Source: Pseudomonadota bacterium
GTDB lineage: Bacteria; Pseudomonadota; Alphaproteobacteria; Rhizobiales; Xanthobacteraceae
Reading direction: 5' to 3'
Length of the DNA: 64,000 nucleotides
Assembly (NCBI GenBank): GCA_023451825.1
Contig: JAEXYA010000065.1
Coordinates: 20,391-84,390 of the forward strand
The notes under the pieces were generated by a model. The model was not told the origin of the DNA and searched no databases. It was given only the letters and a program-made list of their open reading frames with translations. Positions within the stretch are counted from its first letter, which is position 1, and the number at the start of each line of letters is the position of its first letter. A program made the position numbers and the translations under genes. Shown here piece by piece: positions 37,743 to 46,499 of the stretch.

Positions 37743-38576
37743 ATGAAAGTGGCAACGCTGCGCTCGGACGCTCAGAGGCTGGAAACTGTACGCGCGCCTG
37801 CGCAGGCGATGATCGAGATCGATCACGTCTCGCAGCGCTTTCAGACGTCGGGCCGCCAGAGCCATCTCGCGCTGTCGGATATCAACCTGTCCATCGAGGA
37901 TGGCGCTTTCGTCTCGATCCTCGGCCCATCCGGCTGCGGAAAATCCACGCTGCTTTACATCGTCGGCGGCTTCGTCAAGCCGACCGAAGGCCATGTAAAG
38001 GTCAAAGGCAGCGCGATCACAGGTCCCGGCCCCGATCGCGGCCCCGTGTTTCAGGAATTCGCGCTGTTTCCGTGGAAGAACGTGCTCGGCAATGTCATGT
38101 ATGGCATGCTGCAGCAGGGCATGAAGAAGTCCGAAGCGGATGCGCGCGGCCGCAAGCTTCTCGAAATGGTCGGCCTCAAGGGCTATGAAAAGTTCTATCC
38201 GAAAGAACTTTCCGGCGGCATGAAGCAGCGTGTCGCCATCGCGCGCACGCTGGCTTATGATCCCTCTGTGCTGCTGATGGACGAACCTTTCGGCGCGCTA
38301 GATGCGCATACGCGCACGCGGCTGCAGAACGACCTGCTCGACATCTGGGACACCCAGCGCAAGACAGTGCTGTTCGTCACCCATTCCGTCGAAGAAGCGG
38401 TCTATCTCTCCGACAAGGTGATCGTGATGTCGCGCTCGCCGGGCACCATCAAGGAGATCATCGACATCGATCTGCAGCGTCCGCGCAAGCGCGCCGACCT
38501 GCTGCTCGATGCGCGCTTCCAGAAATACATCGTCGATATCGAGAAGATGATCGACGACGGCCAGGAAGCACACTGA
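37743..38576 (+). CDS. ABC transporter ATP-binding protein, nitrate/sulfonate/taurine (SsuB/TauB) type
   Basis: 277 residues from the ATG at 37743 with AAGGA upstream. Walker A GPSGCGKST, signature LSGGMKQRVAIARTLAYDP, Walker B VLLMDEPFGALDAHTR and switch His in FVTHSVEEAVYLSD. It powers import with the two permeases that follow (38576 and 39369); no substrate-binding protein gene is adjacent. An operator of the same type as the aromatic genes precedes it, suggesting uptake of the aromatic substrate or a related organic acid. Confidence 0.9.
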   Translation: MKVATLRSDAQRLETVRAPAQAMIEIDHVSQRFQTSGRQSHLALSDINLSIEDGAFVSILGPSGCGKSTLLYIVGGFVKPTEGHVKVKGSAITGPGPDRGPVFQEFALFPWKNVLGNVMYGMLQQGMKKSEADARGRKLLEMVGLKGYEKFYPKELSGGMKQRVAIARTLAYDPSVLLMDEPFGALDAHTRTRLQNDLLDIWDTQRKTVLFVTHSVEEAVYLSDKVIVMSRSPGTIKEIIDIDLQRPRKRADLLLDARFQKYIVDIEKMIDDGQEAH

Positions 38577-39358
38577 TGTCGCCGCGCCGCATCCTGAAGG
38601 CGCTGTCGCCGCTGCTGGCCTGTGTCGGCCTTCTCTGCGTCTGGCAACTCGCCTCGATGCGGCTGCAGACCGAAAGCTTCCCGACCGCCATCGAAACGCT
38701 GAAGGCGGTGCCGTCGATCCTCACCGACAAGGAATCGATCCGCAACATTCTCGACTCCATGCGCCGCATGGCCATCGGCCTTACGCTCGCGGTGCTGTTC
38801 GCGATCCCGCTCGGCCTGATGATGGGCCGCGTCAAGGCGGTGGCGAATTTCTTCAATCCGCTGATGATGATCATCTATCCCGTGCCGAAAGCAGCCTTGA
38901 TGCCCATCATCATGCTGTGGCTCGGCGTCGGCGATGTCTCCAAGACGCTGGTGATCTTCCTCGGCGTCTCGCTGCCGATCATCTATCACTCGTTCCAGGG
39001 CGGGAAGGCCGTGGAAGAAAAGATGCTGTGGTCCGGTGCGGCCATGGGCATGTCGGCGCCGTCGCGCATGCTCCGCATCGTGCTGCCCGCCGCCTTGCCG
39101 GAAATTCTCACCGGCTGTCGCACAGGTCTCGTGCTGGCGCTGATCACGATGATCACCTCGGAGATGATCGCGCGCCAGTCCGGCGCCGGCAACATCCTCT
39201 TCAACGCACTCGACATGGCGCAATACGACACCGTCTTCGCCATGATCCTGATCGTCGGCGTGATGGGCATCATCTTCGATGCCCTGTTCGAGCGGATCCG
39301 TCTGTGGCTGGTGAAGTGGTCGCAGCCGCGCGACGACATGCCCCTGAGCTTTACGTGA
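38576..39358 (+). CDS. ABC transporter permease (SsuC/TauC type)
   Basis: 260 residues with about six membrane segments; the N-terminal one is LKALSPLLACVGLLCVWQLA. BPD_transp_1 fold with the EAA-like loop GAAMGMSAPSRMLRIVLPAA. The start overlaps the ATPase stop by one base (TGATG). Inner membrane. Forms a heteromeric channel with the next gene. Confidence 0.9.
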   Translation: MSPRRILKALSPLLACVGLLCVWQLASMRLQTESFPTAIETLKAVPSILTDKESIRNILDSMRRMAIGLTLAVLFAIPLGLMMGRVKAVANFFNPLMMIIYPVPKAALMPIIMLWLGVGDVSKTLVIFLGVSLPIIYHSFQGGKAVEEKMLWSGAAMGMSAPSRMLRIVLPAALPEILTGCRTGLVLALITMITSEMIARQSGAGNILFNALDMAQYDTVFAMILIVGVMGIIFDALFERIRLWLVKWSQPRDDMPLSFT

Positions 39359-39368
39359 GGAGCCGGGC

Positions 39369-40130
39369 ATGCGCGAACGCCTGAACGCCTTCTTCGTCGG
39401 TCTCATCCCCATCGCGCTGTTCCTCGCGCTATGGCAGTCGCTGGTGTCGTTCGGCTATGCGCCGAGCAATCTGCTGCCGGCGCCCGGCGCCGTGTTTGGC
39501 CGCCTGGCCACGCAGTTCTTCACCGCCGATTTCCTGCACGATCTCGCCGCGACCCTGATCCGCCTGTTCGCAGGCTTCGGCATCGCCGTGGTGCTCGGCG
39601 TGCTGATTGGTCTTGCAGCGGCTGTGAGCCCGGCGATCAATGCCGTGGTGAAGCCGCTCGTGCGCGTGCTCGCGCCGATCCCGAAAGTCGCGCTCTATCC
39701 CGCGCTGCTGCTGATCCTCGGCTTCGATCACGCGTCAAAAATCACGCTGGTCACGGCCGATGCGCTGTTCCCGATCCTGCTCTCGACCTATTACGGCGCG
39801 TCCATGGTGGAGCAGAAGCTGATCTGGTCGGCACAGGCCGCAGGCGCGCCGCGCTGGCAGATCCTGTTCAAGGTTGTGCTGCCCGCCGCGATGCCGTCGA
39901 TCCTCACCGGCTGCCGCATCGGTCTCGTGATCTCCTGCATCGTGGTGTTTCTCGCCGAGATGATCACCTCCAGCGATGGTCTCGGTCACATGCTGGTGCA
40001 GGCCGCGCGCACCTTCCAGACCGTGGACATGTTCGTGCCCCTGATCATGATCTCGCTGCTGGGGTTGATCCTGAACAGCTTGCTTCACACGCTGCGTGGA
40101 TATCTCTTGCGCGGATTTCCGGAGGTTTGA
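39369..40130 (+). CDS. ABC transporter permease (SsuC/TauC type)
   Basis: 253 residues with about six membrane segments. EAA-like loop QAAGAPRWQILFKVVLPAAM. It resembles the preceding permease and begins 10 bases after it, so the two form a heterodimer. GAGGAGCCGGGC provides a ribosome site. Ends before a strong palindromic repeat that may terminate the operon. Confidence 0.9.
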   Translation: MRERLNAFFVGLIPIALFLALWQSLVSFGYAPSNLLPAPGAVFGRLATQFFTADFLHDLAATLIRLFAGFGIAVVLGVLIGLAAAVSPAINAVVKPLVRVLAPIPKVALYPALLLILGFDHASKITLVTADALFPILLSTYYGASMVEQKLIWSAQAAGAPRWQILFKVVLPAAMPSILTGCRIGLVISCIVVFLAEMITSSDGLGHMLVQAARTFQTVDMFVPLIMISLLGLILNSLLHTLRGYLLRGFPEV

Positions 40131-40141
40131 TCGAAACTCTG

Positions 40142-40220
40142 TCATGGCCGGGCTTGACCCGGCCATCCATCTTCGGCGTCTGCGGCAAAGATGGATACCC
40201 GGGTCAAGCCCGGGTATGAC
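40142..40220. repeat. Palindromic repeat, ATGGCCGGG/CCCGGGTCAAG type
   Basis: Contains ATGGCCGGG-CTTGA-CCCGGCCAT and a second hairpin ACCCGGGTCAAGCCCGGGT. It lies between convergent ABC-permease and 3-hydroxyacyl-CoA dehydrogenase genes and may terminate both. Confidence 0.7.
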
Positions 40221-40241
40221 AAGGGAGTGGTGTTGAAACGC

Positions 40242-41225
40242 TCAAAGCACCGGTGGCTTCTGCAACTGAAAATGCTTCAGCAGATCCACAAACGCCGACA
40301 ATCGACCCTCGCGATACGCATCGACATCAAGCCCCTCATAATTGAGAAACCCTTCGCCGGTCCGCAAGCCGATCTTTCCTTCGGCCATGTTGCGCCCGAT
40401 GATCTCCGGCGCGGCGTAACGGTCGTTGTTCAGCGCCGTCGTCATATACTTGCTGGCATAGTGCAGAATGTCGCCGCCGCCCCAGTCGATGAATTCAAGC
40501 AGCCCCAGCACGGCAAAGCGGAATCCGAACCCATATTTGATCGCCTTGTCCAGTTCCTCCGGCGAGGCAACGCCTTCCTCGACCATGCGAGCGGCCTCGT
40601 TCATCGCCAGCGCCTGGATGCGCGGCACGATATAGCCCGGCGAGGCCGAACACACGACCGGCACCTTGCCGATGCCTTCGAGCAGTTCCTTCACCTTCGC
40701 CGTGACAGCCGGATCGGTCTTTGCGCCGGGCGAGACTTCCACCAGCGGCACGAGATAGGCGGGATTGAGCCAATGCGCATTGAGAAAGCGCTCGGGCTTG
40801 TCGATGGCGCTGGAGAGATCGTCCACGAGAATGGTCGATGTCGTGGAGGCGATGATCGGCTCCGGCCCGGCAAGCTGCGACGCGCGCGCCAGCGCCTCGC
40901 GCTTCTGGTCCAGCACTTCCGGCACGCCTTCGAAAATGATCGCCGAGCCGCTCAGCGCTGCACCGGCATCAGCTTCCGGCACGACACGCACCCGCGACAC
41001 CAGCGTCTCGATATCCGCATCCGTCAGCAGCCCAAAGCGTGCCATGCTGGCAAATGTTTTCCGGATCTCGCCGATTGCCTCGGCTTCGAGGGCCTTGAAC
41101 ATGTCGGCGTCACGCGGCTTGAAATCGACGATGGCCACGTCGTGGCCTGCATAGGCAAAAGCCACGGCGATGCCGCGGCCCATACGGCCTGCGCCAAGAC
41201 AGGCAATCACCGGCCGCGCGCTCAT
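40242..41225 (-). CDS. 3-hydroxyacyl-CoA dehydrogenase (NAD-binding, 3-hydroxybutyryl-CoA type)
   Basis: 327 residues. Rossmann motif CLGAGRMGRGIAVAFAYAGH at the N-terminus; catalytic His in NAHWLNPAYLVPLVEV, and the C-terminal helical domain with SPGYIVPRIQALAMNEAARM. It oxidises a 3-hydroxyacyl-CoA with NAD+. Overlaps the preceding gene by four bases. In this cluster it would act on a ring-derived or ring-opened CoA ester in the beta-oxidation-like part of the pathway. Confidence 0.9.
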   Translation of the reverse strand: MSARPVIACLGAGRMGRGIAVAFAYAGHDVAIVDFKPRDADMFKALEAEAIGEIRKTFASMARFGLLTDADIETLVSRVRVVPEADAGAALSGSAIIFEGVPEVLDQKREALARASQLAGPEPIIASTTSTILVDDLSSAIDKPERFLNAHWLNPAYLVPLVEVSPGAKTDPAVTAKVKELLEGIGKVPVVCSASPGYIVPRIQALAMNEAARMVEEGVASPEELDKAIKYGFGFRFAVLGLLEFIDWGGGDILHYASKYMTTALNNDRYAAPEIIGRNMAEGKIGLRTGEGFLNYEGLDVDAYREGRLSAFVDLLKHFQLQKPPVL

Positions 41226-42316
41226 GCGGCAAAGCCTTCGCGCAGCAGCTTTTGCAGGGCATTGCGATCGAGATCGCCAAAGCCGAGCGAGGCCAGCGTG
41301 CGGCCGCCTTCAAAAAAGTTTTCACCGCAGATGGCGCCGCCGATGGCAAGGAACGCCTTCACCAGCGGCGTCTCGACGCCAGCGAGCTCAGCGCAGGACA
41401 GGAAGAACGAGAGACCGGTGCGCAGATCCTCGCGCATATAGCGATGCTCGGTGAGCACGATGTTCTCGCGCCAGTCGCCGCTATCGGTGAGCCGATCATG
41501 CGATCCGCGGCCATACATCCATTCTTCGCCTTCCTTGGCGTAATGATGCGCCAGCGGAAAATGCGGGCCGTGATAGCCGAGCGCTTCGCGGATCGCGATG
41601 CGCTCGCCATCGAGCTGATCGGTAACGCGGCGGATGGAGACCTGCGTGCCTTCCTTGTGAATATCCCATTTGGGAAAGTGCTCGAGCGGGCCCGCATTCA
41701 TCACGATCAGCGGCGGATGGATGATCGGCCCGGCATTCATCAGCGCGCCCGACAAGGCATCGCCGCATGGCTCGATGACACCAGGAAACGCCTTGTCGAT
41801 CACCTTGCAGGCATGACCGGACATCGACAGCGGAAACACGCCCGTCGGCAGCCGCTTGGCGCGGATGGTGATGGCCACTTCGAAGGGCCCATGCTTGCGC
41901 GCCAGCCATGGCAGCGTGCCGGTTTCCGCGAAGGCGACGTTGGCCTTGTTGCCGGCGTCATGCGCGGCCTTGGCAAAGATCATCGCGCCAAAAGTTGCAG
42001 GCGGCAGATAGACGACCTGTCCGTCCTTCAGATGCGGCGCGATCTGCTTTGCGATATCCGGCTGCGCGAAAGCGGGCGCCGGGCAGAGGATGAGTTCGAC
42101 GCCATCGATCGCGGCGGCGATGTCGGTGGTGACAAGTGCGAGCTGGGTGTCATGCGTGCCCTGCGCGTTCTTGACTGTGATGCGCGCGCCGGCCTTGTTG
42201 TGTTCGGCCACCGCGTCGGCATCGCGGCGCCACAGGCGCACGTCATGGCCCTGCAGCGCGAAATCACCTGCGGCCGCGAATGAGCCGTTGCCGCTGCCGA
42301 GTACTGCGATCTTCAT
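41222..42316 (-). CDS. NAD/NADP-dependent octopine/nopaline dehydrogenase family protein
   Basis: 364 residues. N-terminal nucleotide fold AVLGSGNGSFAAAGDFALQG, then VRLWRRD, resembling glycerol-3-phosphate dehydrogenase/octopine dehydrogenase N-domains; C-terminal helical domain with MNAGPIIHPPLIVMNAGPLE (typical Octopine_DH). These enzymes oxidise or reduce opine-like secondary amines or hydroxyacids. The start codon overlap with the hydroxyacyl-CoA dehydrogenase indicates joint work. A role in handling an amino-substituted intermediate is conceivable but is inference. Confidence 0.8.
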   Translation of the reverse strand: MKIAVLGSGNGSFAAAGDFALQGHDVRLWRRDADAVAEHNKAGARITVKNAQGTHDTQLALVTTDIAAAIDGVELILCPAPAFAQPDIAKQIAPHLKDGQVVYLPPATFGAMIFAKAAHDAGNKANVAFAETGTLPWLARKHGPFEVAITIRAKRLPTGVFPLSMSGHACKVIDKAFPGVIEPCGDALSGALMNAGPIIHPPLIVMNAGPLEHFPKWDIHKEGTQVSIRRVTDQLDGERIAIREALGYHGPHFPLAHHYAKEGEEWMYGRGSHDRLTDSGDWRENIVLTEHRYMREDLRTGLSFFLSCAELAGVETPLVKAFLAIGGAICGENFFEGGRTLASLGFGDLDRNALQKLLREGFAA

Positions 42317-42337
42317 ATCTATCCCCTAACTCTGTCC

Positions 42338-42420
42338 CGTAGGATGGGTAGAGCGTAGCGAAACCCATCACCGCAAGCGCCTGGCCGTGATGGGTTTCGC
42401 TGCGCTCTACCCATCCTACG
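42338..42420. repeat. Palindromic repeat CGTAGGATGGGTAGAGCG type
   Basis: Arms CGTAGGATGGGTAGAGCG and CGCTCTACCCATCCTACG with internal AAACCCATCAC / GTGATGGGTTT. Its right end contains the TAG stop codon of the acyl-CoA ligase on the minus strand. Confidence 0.8.
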
Positions 42421-43927
42421 ATCCTGCGTCCTGCTTCAACTTGAAATGCTGCACCTTGCCGAGCGCCGTGCGCGGCAGATCGGTGACGAATACGATATCC
42501 CGCGGATGCTTGAACCGCGCAAGCTGCGTCGCCACATGCGCCTTCAGGATCTCGGCCGTGCAATCGCAGCCAGCCCGCAGCACCACATAGGCGACCGGCA
42601 CTTCCTGCCATTTCGGATCCGCCACACCGATCACGCCGACATCGGCGACATCGGGATGTTCGAGAATCACGCGCTCGATTTCGGCGGGATAGACATTCTC
42701 TCCGCCGGAAATGATCATGTTCTTCTTGCGGTCATGGACCCAGAAATATCCGTCCGCATCGCGCGTGCCGATATCGCCGGTGCGATACCAGCCGTCATGC
42801 AGCGCGTCGCGCGTGGCCGCTTCATTGCCCCAATATTCGTAGAACACGTTGGGCCCGCGCACGACGATCTCGCCGGCCGTGCCGGCTGCGACTTCATGGC
42901 CGCTGTCATCGATCACCTTCGCTTCGCAGCACAGGCCAGGCAATCCCGTCGATCCCGCGCGGGCCTCACCGCCGAGCCGCGTATAGACGGCAATGGGGCA
43001 TGTCTCGGTGGAGCCATAGACCTGCAGCACCGGAATGCCGCGCTCCGTGAAGCGCGCGATCAGATGCGGTGGCACGATGCTTGATCCGGTGGAGACGGCT
43101 TTCAGGCAGGAGAGGTCGGTGCTTGCCCAGGCCGGATGCTCGCTCACGGCCTGGATGGTTGCGGGCACCAGCACGGTGAGCGTCGGCCGTTCATTCGCGA
43201 TTGTCGCGAGCGTGGAGTCCGGCGTGAAGCGCGCATGGATGGTGACGGTCGCGCCGTGATGTAGCGCCGGTGTGGTCTGGATGTTCAGCCCGCCGACATG
43301 GAAGAACGGCAGCACCGTGAGCACATGGTCGTCGGAGGTGAGCCCATGCATGTGCTGACTCATCACCCCGTTCCACAATAGCGCGTCCTGCCGCAGCACC
43401 GCGCCTTTCGGGCGTCCTGTGGTGCCGGAGGTGTAAACGATCAGCAGCGGGCAGGAGAGCTCGGTATGCGGATTGCTGCCGTCGCCCGAAGCCTTGGCGA
43501 GCAGTGCTTCGAATGTCTGCGCCGGCGCAGGCGGCGTGAAATCGAGCGCGACGATGCGCGTGTCCGGCATGTCAGTCGCCAACTGCGGCAGGATTGCCGC
43601 AAAGCCTTCTTCCAGCACCAGCACCTTTACGCCGGCGTCGGAAAGAATGAACAGTTGCTCCGCCACGGCGAGCCGCCAGTTCAGCGGCACCAGGATCGCG
43701 CCGAGCCGCGCGCAAGCATAGAATAGGACGAGATAATCCGGCCGGTTGAGGCTGAGGATCGCGACGCGATCGCCGCGCCCCACGCCACACTCCGCTTTCA
43801 ACGCCTTCGCCGTCGCCTCGATGCGCGCATTGAACGCGGCATAGGTCAGCGTCGCGCCCTCGAAATGAATCGCGGGCTTGTCCGGCGTGAAGGCCGCGTT
43901 GCGGGCGATGAGGCTGGAGAGGTCCAC
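42416..43927 (-). CDS. Acyl-CoA synthetase / aryl-CoA ligase (AMP-forming)
   Basis: About 503 residues from a GTG start giving MDLSSLIARNAAFTPDKPAI; the ATG further upstream lies in a repeat. ANL family motifs: P-loop VYTSGTTGRPKGA, YGSTETCP, GWYRTGDIG and the C-terminal catalytic Lys in LPRTALGKVQH. It activates a carboxylic acid to its CoA thioester, presumably the first pathway step. The family cannot by sequence alone be assigned to benzoate, 2-aminobenzoate or another acid. It is bracketed by repeats on both sides. Confidence 0.87.
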   Translation of the reverse strand: MDLSSLIARNAAFTPDKPAIHFEGATLTYAAFNARIEATAKALKAECGVGRGDRVAILSLNRPDYLVLFYACARLGAILVPLNWRLAVAEQLFILSDAGVKVLVLEEGFAAILPQLATDMPDTRIVALDFTPPAPAQTFEALLAKASGDGSNPHTELSCPLLIVYTSGTTGRPKGAVLRQDALLWNGVMSQHMHGLTSDDHVLTVLPFFHVGGLNIQTTPALHHGATVTIHARFTPDSTLATIANERPTLTVLVPATIQAVSEHPAWASTDLSCLKAVSTGSSIVPPHLIARFTERGIPVLQVYGSTETCPIAVYTRLGGEARAGSTGLPGLCCEAKVIDDSGHEVAAGTAGEIVVRGPNVFYEYWGNEAATRDALHDGWYRTGDIGTRDADGYFWVHDRKKNMIISGGENVYPAEIERVILEHPDVADVGVIGVADPKWQEVPVAYVVLRAGCDCTAEILKAHVATQLARFKHPRDIVFVTDLPRTALGKVQHFKLKQDAGS

Positions 43928-43947
43928 GTTGCTGTGTCCGTTATGAT

Positions 43948-44033
43948 CGTAATTGCGAGCGAAGCGAAGCAATCCAGACTTTGCGGGAAGCGAAGACTGG
44001 ATTGCTTCGTCGCTTCGCTCCTCGCAATGACGG
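43948..44033. repeat. Dispersed palindromic repeat, family A copy 3
   Basis: Arms CGTAATTGCGAGCGAAGCGA and CGCTCCTCGCAATGACGG with the inner AGCAATCCAG/CTGGATTGCT. It fills the spacer between the acyl-CoA dehydrogenase and ligase genes. Confidence 0.8.
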
Positions 44034-44040
44034 CTAAGTA

Positions 44041-45318
44041 TTACTCGTCTTTCTCGCCGGCCTCATACAGCGCCTCACGGCCGATGCGGTCGAGGCAGAG
44101 CTCGGCGGTCCAGGGCAGCATCAGCGCGCCGCAGCGGCTGTCGCGATAGATGCGTTCCAGCGGCAGCGTCTTGAGCATCGACTGGCCGCCGCAGGTGCGG
44201 ATGGCGAGCGCTGCGAGTTCATTCGCGCCTTCCATCACGGTGTATTGCGCTGCATAGGCGCGCAGCACCTGCTCCTTGGTCGGATTGGCGCAGGCTTCGG
44301 TCACCGCCTGGAACCAGATGCCCTTGATCTGCTCCAGCTTCACCTGCATCTGCGCCACGGCGATCTGCTTGGTCGGATACATGCGGCGCTTCACCGGCGG
44401 CATGCCCGGCACTTCGCCGCGCAGATATTTTACGGTGAAATCATACGACGCCTGGGCGAGGCCCATGTAAGTCGGCGACAGCGTCATGAACATATGTGGC
44501 CAGCGCATCGCCGCCTGGAAATAGACGCCGCGCGGCATCAGCGCGGACTCTTCTGGCACGAACACATCCTTGAAGATCAGCGTGCGCGAGACGGTGCCGC
44601 GCATGCCGAGCGGATCCCAGTCGCCGACCACGGAGACGCCTTCGGATGTCGCATCGATCGCCAGATACAGCGTATTGCGGCGCGAGGCCTTTTCGCCTTC
44701 GGTGATCTCGGTGCAGAGCACGCCGTAGAAATTCGCCGAGCCCGACAGCGACGCAAAGATCTTCTTGCCGTTGACGATCCAGCCGCCTTCCACAGGCTTC
44801 GCTTCGGTGCCGAACGCCACGCCGCCGGCAGCAGCCGCGCCGCCTTCCGAGAACGGCTGCGCATAGATCGCGCCGTCTTCGAGAATGCGCTTGTAATGCA
44901 CCGCGCGGCGGCGCTCGTGATCAGCGCGGGTCTGCGCATCCATATCGAGATCGTCGGCGAGCGGACCGGACCACAGCGTCGAGCAGACATGCATGTTCCA
45001 GGTCAGCGCCGTGGCGCCGCAATAGCGGCCGATCTCGGCGGCGGCCAGCGAATAGGTCTGGTAGTCGGCGCCATGCCCGCCATTGGCCTTCGGCACTGAA
45101 ATGCCGAGCAGGCCGGCCTTGTGCATGTCCCGATAGTTTTCCATCGGGAAAATCGCCTCGCGATCCCACTTGGCCGCGCGCGGGGCAAAATTCGCCTGCG
45201 CCAGCTCGCGCGCCTTGGTGATCAACGCAGCTTGTTCGTCATTGAGACGAAAGGCTTTTGGATCGAACATCGGCTTGTCGAGCACGATGCCGTCGGCTTT
45301 GGGAGCAGGGGCGTTCAT
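44041..45318 (-). CDS. Acyl-CoA dehydrogenase family protein, atypical active-site segment
   Basis: 425 residues, FAD flavoprotein. N-domain, beta domain and C-domain are recognisable (IYAQPFSEGGAAAAG in the middle, RTCGGQSMLKTLPLERIYRD late). Where most members have the YEG(T) motif with the catalytic Glu, this protein has SRCGALMLPWTAELC, so the reaction may differ or use another base. The start overlaps the hydrolase stop by four bases. Encoded in the same minus-strand unit as the ligase. Confidence 0.85.
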   Translation of the reverse strand: MNAPAPKADGIVLDKPMFDPKAFRLNDEQAALITKARELAQANFAPRAAKWDREAIFPMENYRDMHKAGLLGISVPKANGGHGADYQTYSLAAAEIGRYCGATALTWNMHVCSTLWSGPLADDLDMDAQTRADHERRRAVHYKRILEDGAIYAQPFSEGGAAAAGGVAFGTEAKPVEGGWIVNGKKIFASLSGSANFYGVLCTEITEGEKASRRNTLYLAIDATSEGVSVVGDWDPLGMRGTVSRTLIFKDVFVPEESALMPRGVYFQAAMRWPHMFMTLSPTYMGLAQASYDFTVKYLRGEVPGMPPVKRRMYPTKQIAVAQMQVKLEQIKGIWFQAVTEACANPTKEQVLRAYAAQYTVMEGANELAALAIRTCGGQSMLKTLPLERIYRDSRCGALMLPWTAELCLDRIGREALYEAGEKDE

Positions 45319-46142
45319 GAGGATGATCCCGAGAGGTTGTGATAAGTCTTGAGAAAGTCGGCGAGCGCTTCATTGAATTCGCCCGGGCGCTCGAAGCTGG
45401 CTAGATGGCCGACGCCTTCGAGCTCCACATAAGTCGCGCCCGGCACCATGGTCGCCATCTTCGCCATCGTCTTGGCGGGCGCGTTGTTGTCCTTGGAGCC
45501 CGACAGCAGCATTGTCGGGACCTTGATGTCGGCGATCTCGTTGCGGAGATTGAAGCCGATCATCGATTTCATCGAGGCGCGATAGGTGTCGGGCTTCACT
45601 GCGGCCATGCAGTCGCGCGCAAGGTCGAGACCCTTCTCATCCGGCGCGTCGCCGATCAGGCCGGCGACCAACTTTGGCGCCATGCTCACCATGGTCTCGC
45701 CGCGATCCAGCGGGCCGAGGCGGGCATCGATAAAGTTCTTCTGCCACTCGCCGTCGGAGCTGCCGAATACGGAGGTCGTCTGTGCCAGCACCGCAGCACC
45801 AGCGAGATCGGGATAGTCGTGGAGAAAACGCTGCACGATCATGCCGCCGATGGAATGGCCGACCAGTACGGGCTTCCTGGCGCCGACCTGCGCAAGAAAA
45901 TCCTTCAGCGCAGCGGCGAAGCCGGGAATGCTGGGCTCATCGAGCTGCTTCGATCCGCCATAGCCCGGCGCATCCCAGCCGATGGCGAAGTAGCGATCGC
46001 CAAAGGTGTCGATCTGGTTGCGCCAGCCGCGACCGGCGCCGCCGATCCCGTGCAAAAACACCAGCGGCGTCATCGACGCATCGCCTTTGGCTTCATAGCC
46101 GAAACGGCCGTCCTTGGTTGTCAGGGCTTGTGAGTTCGGCAC
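45315..46142 (-). CDS. Alpha/beta hydrolase
   Basis: 275 residues. Oxyanion region FLHGIGGAGRGW; nucleophile LVGHSIGGMIVQRF (GxSxG); likely acid LSGSKDNNAPAK; His near GVGHLASFERP. This resembles the carbon-carbon or enol-lactone hydrolases of aromatic pathways, but the true substrate (a CoA thioester or lactone) cannot be told. First gene of the minus-strand unit hydrolase-dehydrogenase-ligase; operator 68 bases upstream. Confidence 0.85.
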   Translation of the reverse strand: MPNSQALTTKDGRFGYEAKGDASMTPLVFLHGIGGAGRGWRNQIDTFGDRYFAIGWDAPGYGGSKQLDEPSIPGFAAALKDFLAQVGARKPVLVGHSIGGMIVQRFLHDYPDLAGAAVLAQTTSVFGSSDGEWQKNFIDARLGPLDRGETMVSMAPKLVAGLIGDAPDEKGLDLARDCMAAVKPDTYRASMKSMIGFNLRNEIADIKVPTMLLSGSKDNNAPAKTMAKMATMVPGATYVELEGVGHLASFERPGEFNEALADFLKTYHNLSGSSS

Positions 46143-46209
46143 GTGATGGCCTCCTGTACGAGCGGACGGGCTGAGCCTAGCATGTCCGAGATATATGAAA
46201 AGCGATAGT

Positions 46210-46221
46210 TTTAGACTTAAA
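46210..46221. promoter_or_regulatory. MarR-type operator site 2 (alpha/beta hydrolase side)
   Basis: TTTAGACTTAAA, a copy of the TTTARR-YYTAAA palindrome, 68 bases upstream of the minus-strand hydrolase start. Confidence 0.6.
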
Positions 46222-46287
46222 GGGTCTGATCTTGCCTAGCGTCGATGCAATGCAGCATCAATTTTCAGCGGTTTGATGTCGATGCTT

Positions 46288-46417
46288 TCTTCTCCCTCTC
46301 CCGTTCTTACGGGGGAGGGCCGGGGTGGGGGAAGCCACAAGCTCCGACGTCACGTGGTGCGCCCCCACCCTGACCCTCCCCCGCGGCGCGAAGCTTCGCT
46401 TCGCTGGCGGGAGAGGG
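46288..46417. repeat. CTCCCTCTCCCG-type repeat in the divergent spacer
   Basis: Contains CTTCTCCCTCTCCCGTTCTT, GGGGGAGGGCCGGGGTGGGG and the opposite-sense CCCCACCCTGACCCTCCCCC. It belongs to the GGGGAGGG class. It separates operator sites 2 and 3 in the 357-base spacer; I see nothing else in that spacer. Confidence 0.55.
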
Positions 46418-46441
46418 GACGCGACCTGTAGGGCGAGGGGC

Positions 46442-46469
46442 TTGCCCAAGAATTCTTTAGGTTTAAAAC
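46442..46469 (+). promoter_or_regulatory. Promoter with MarR-type operator site 3 (acyl-CoA dehydrogenase)
   Basis: TTTAGGTTTAAA (46456-46467) lies inside a promoter-like TTGCCC, 16-base spacer, TAAAAC (46464-46469). The arrangement is almost the same as at 53112-53139. The gene starts 44 bases after the operator's first base. Confidence 0.6.
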
Positions 46470-46499
46470 AATCGCCAGATCGCGCGAGACAGGGAGACC

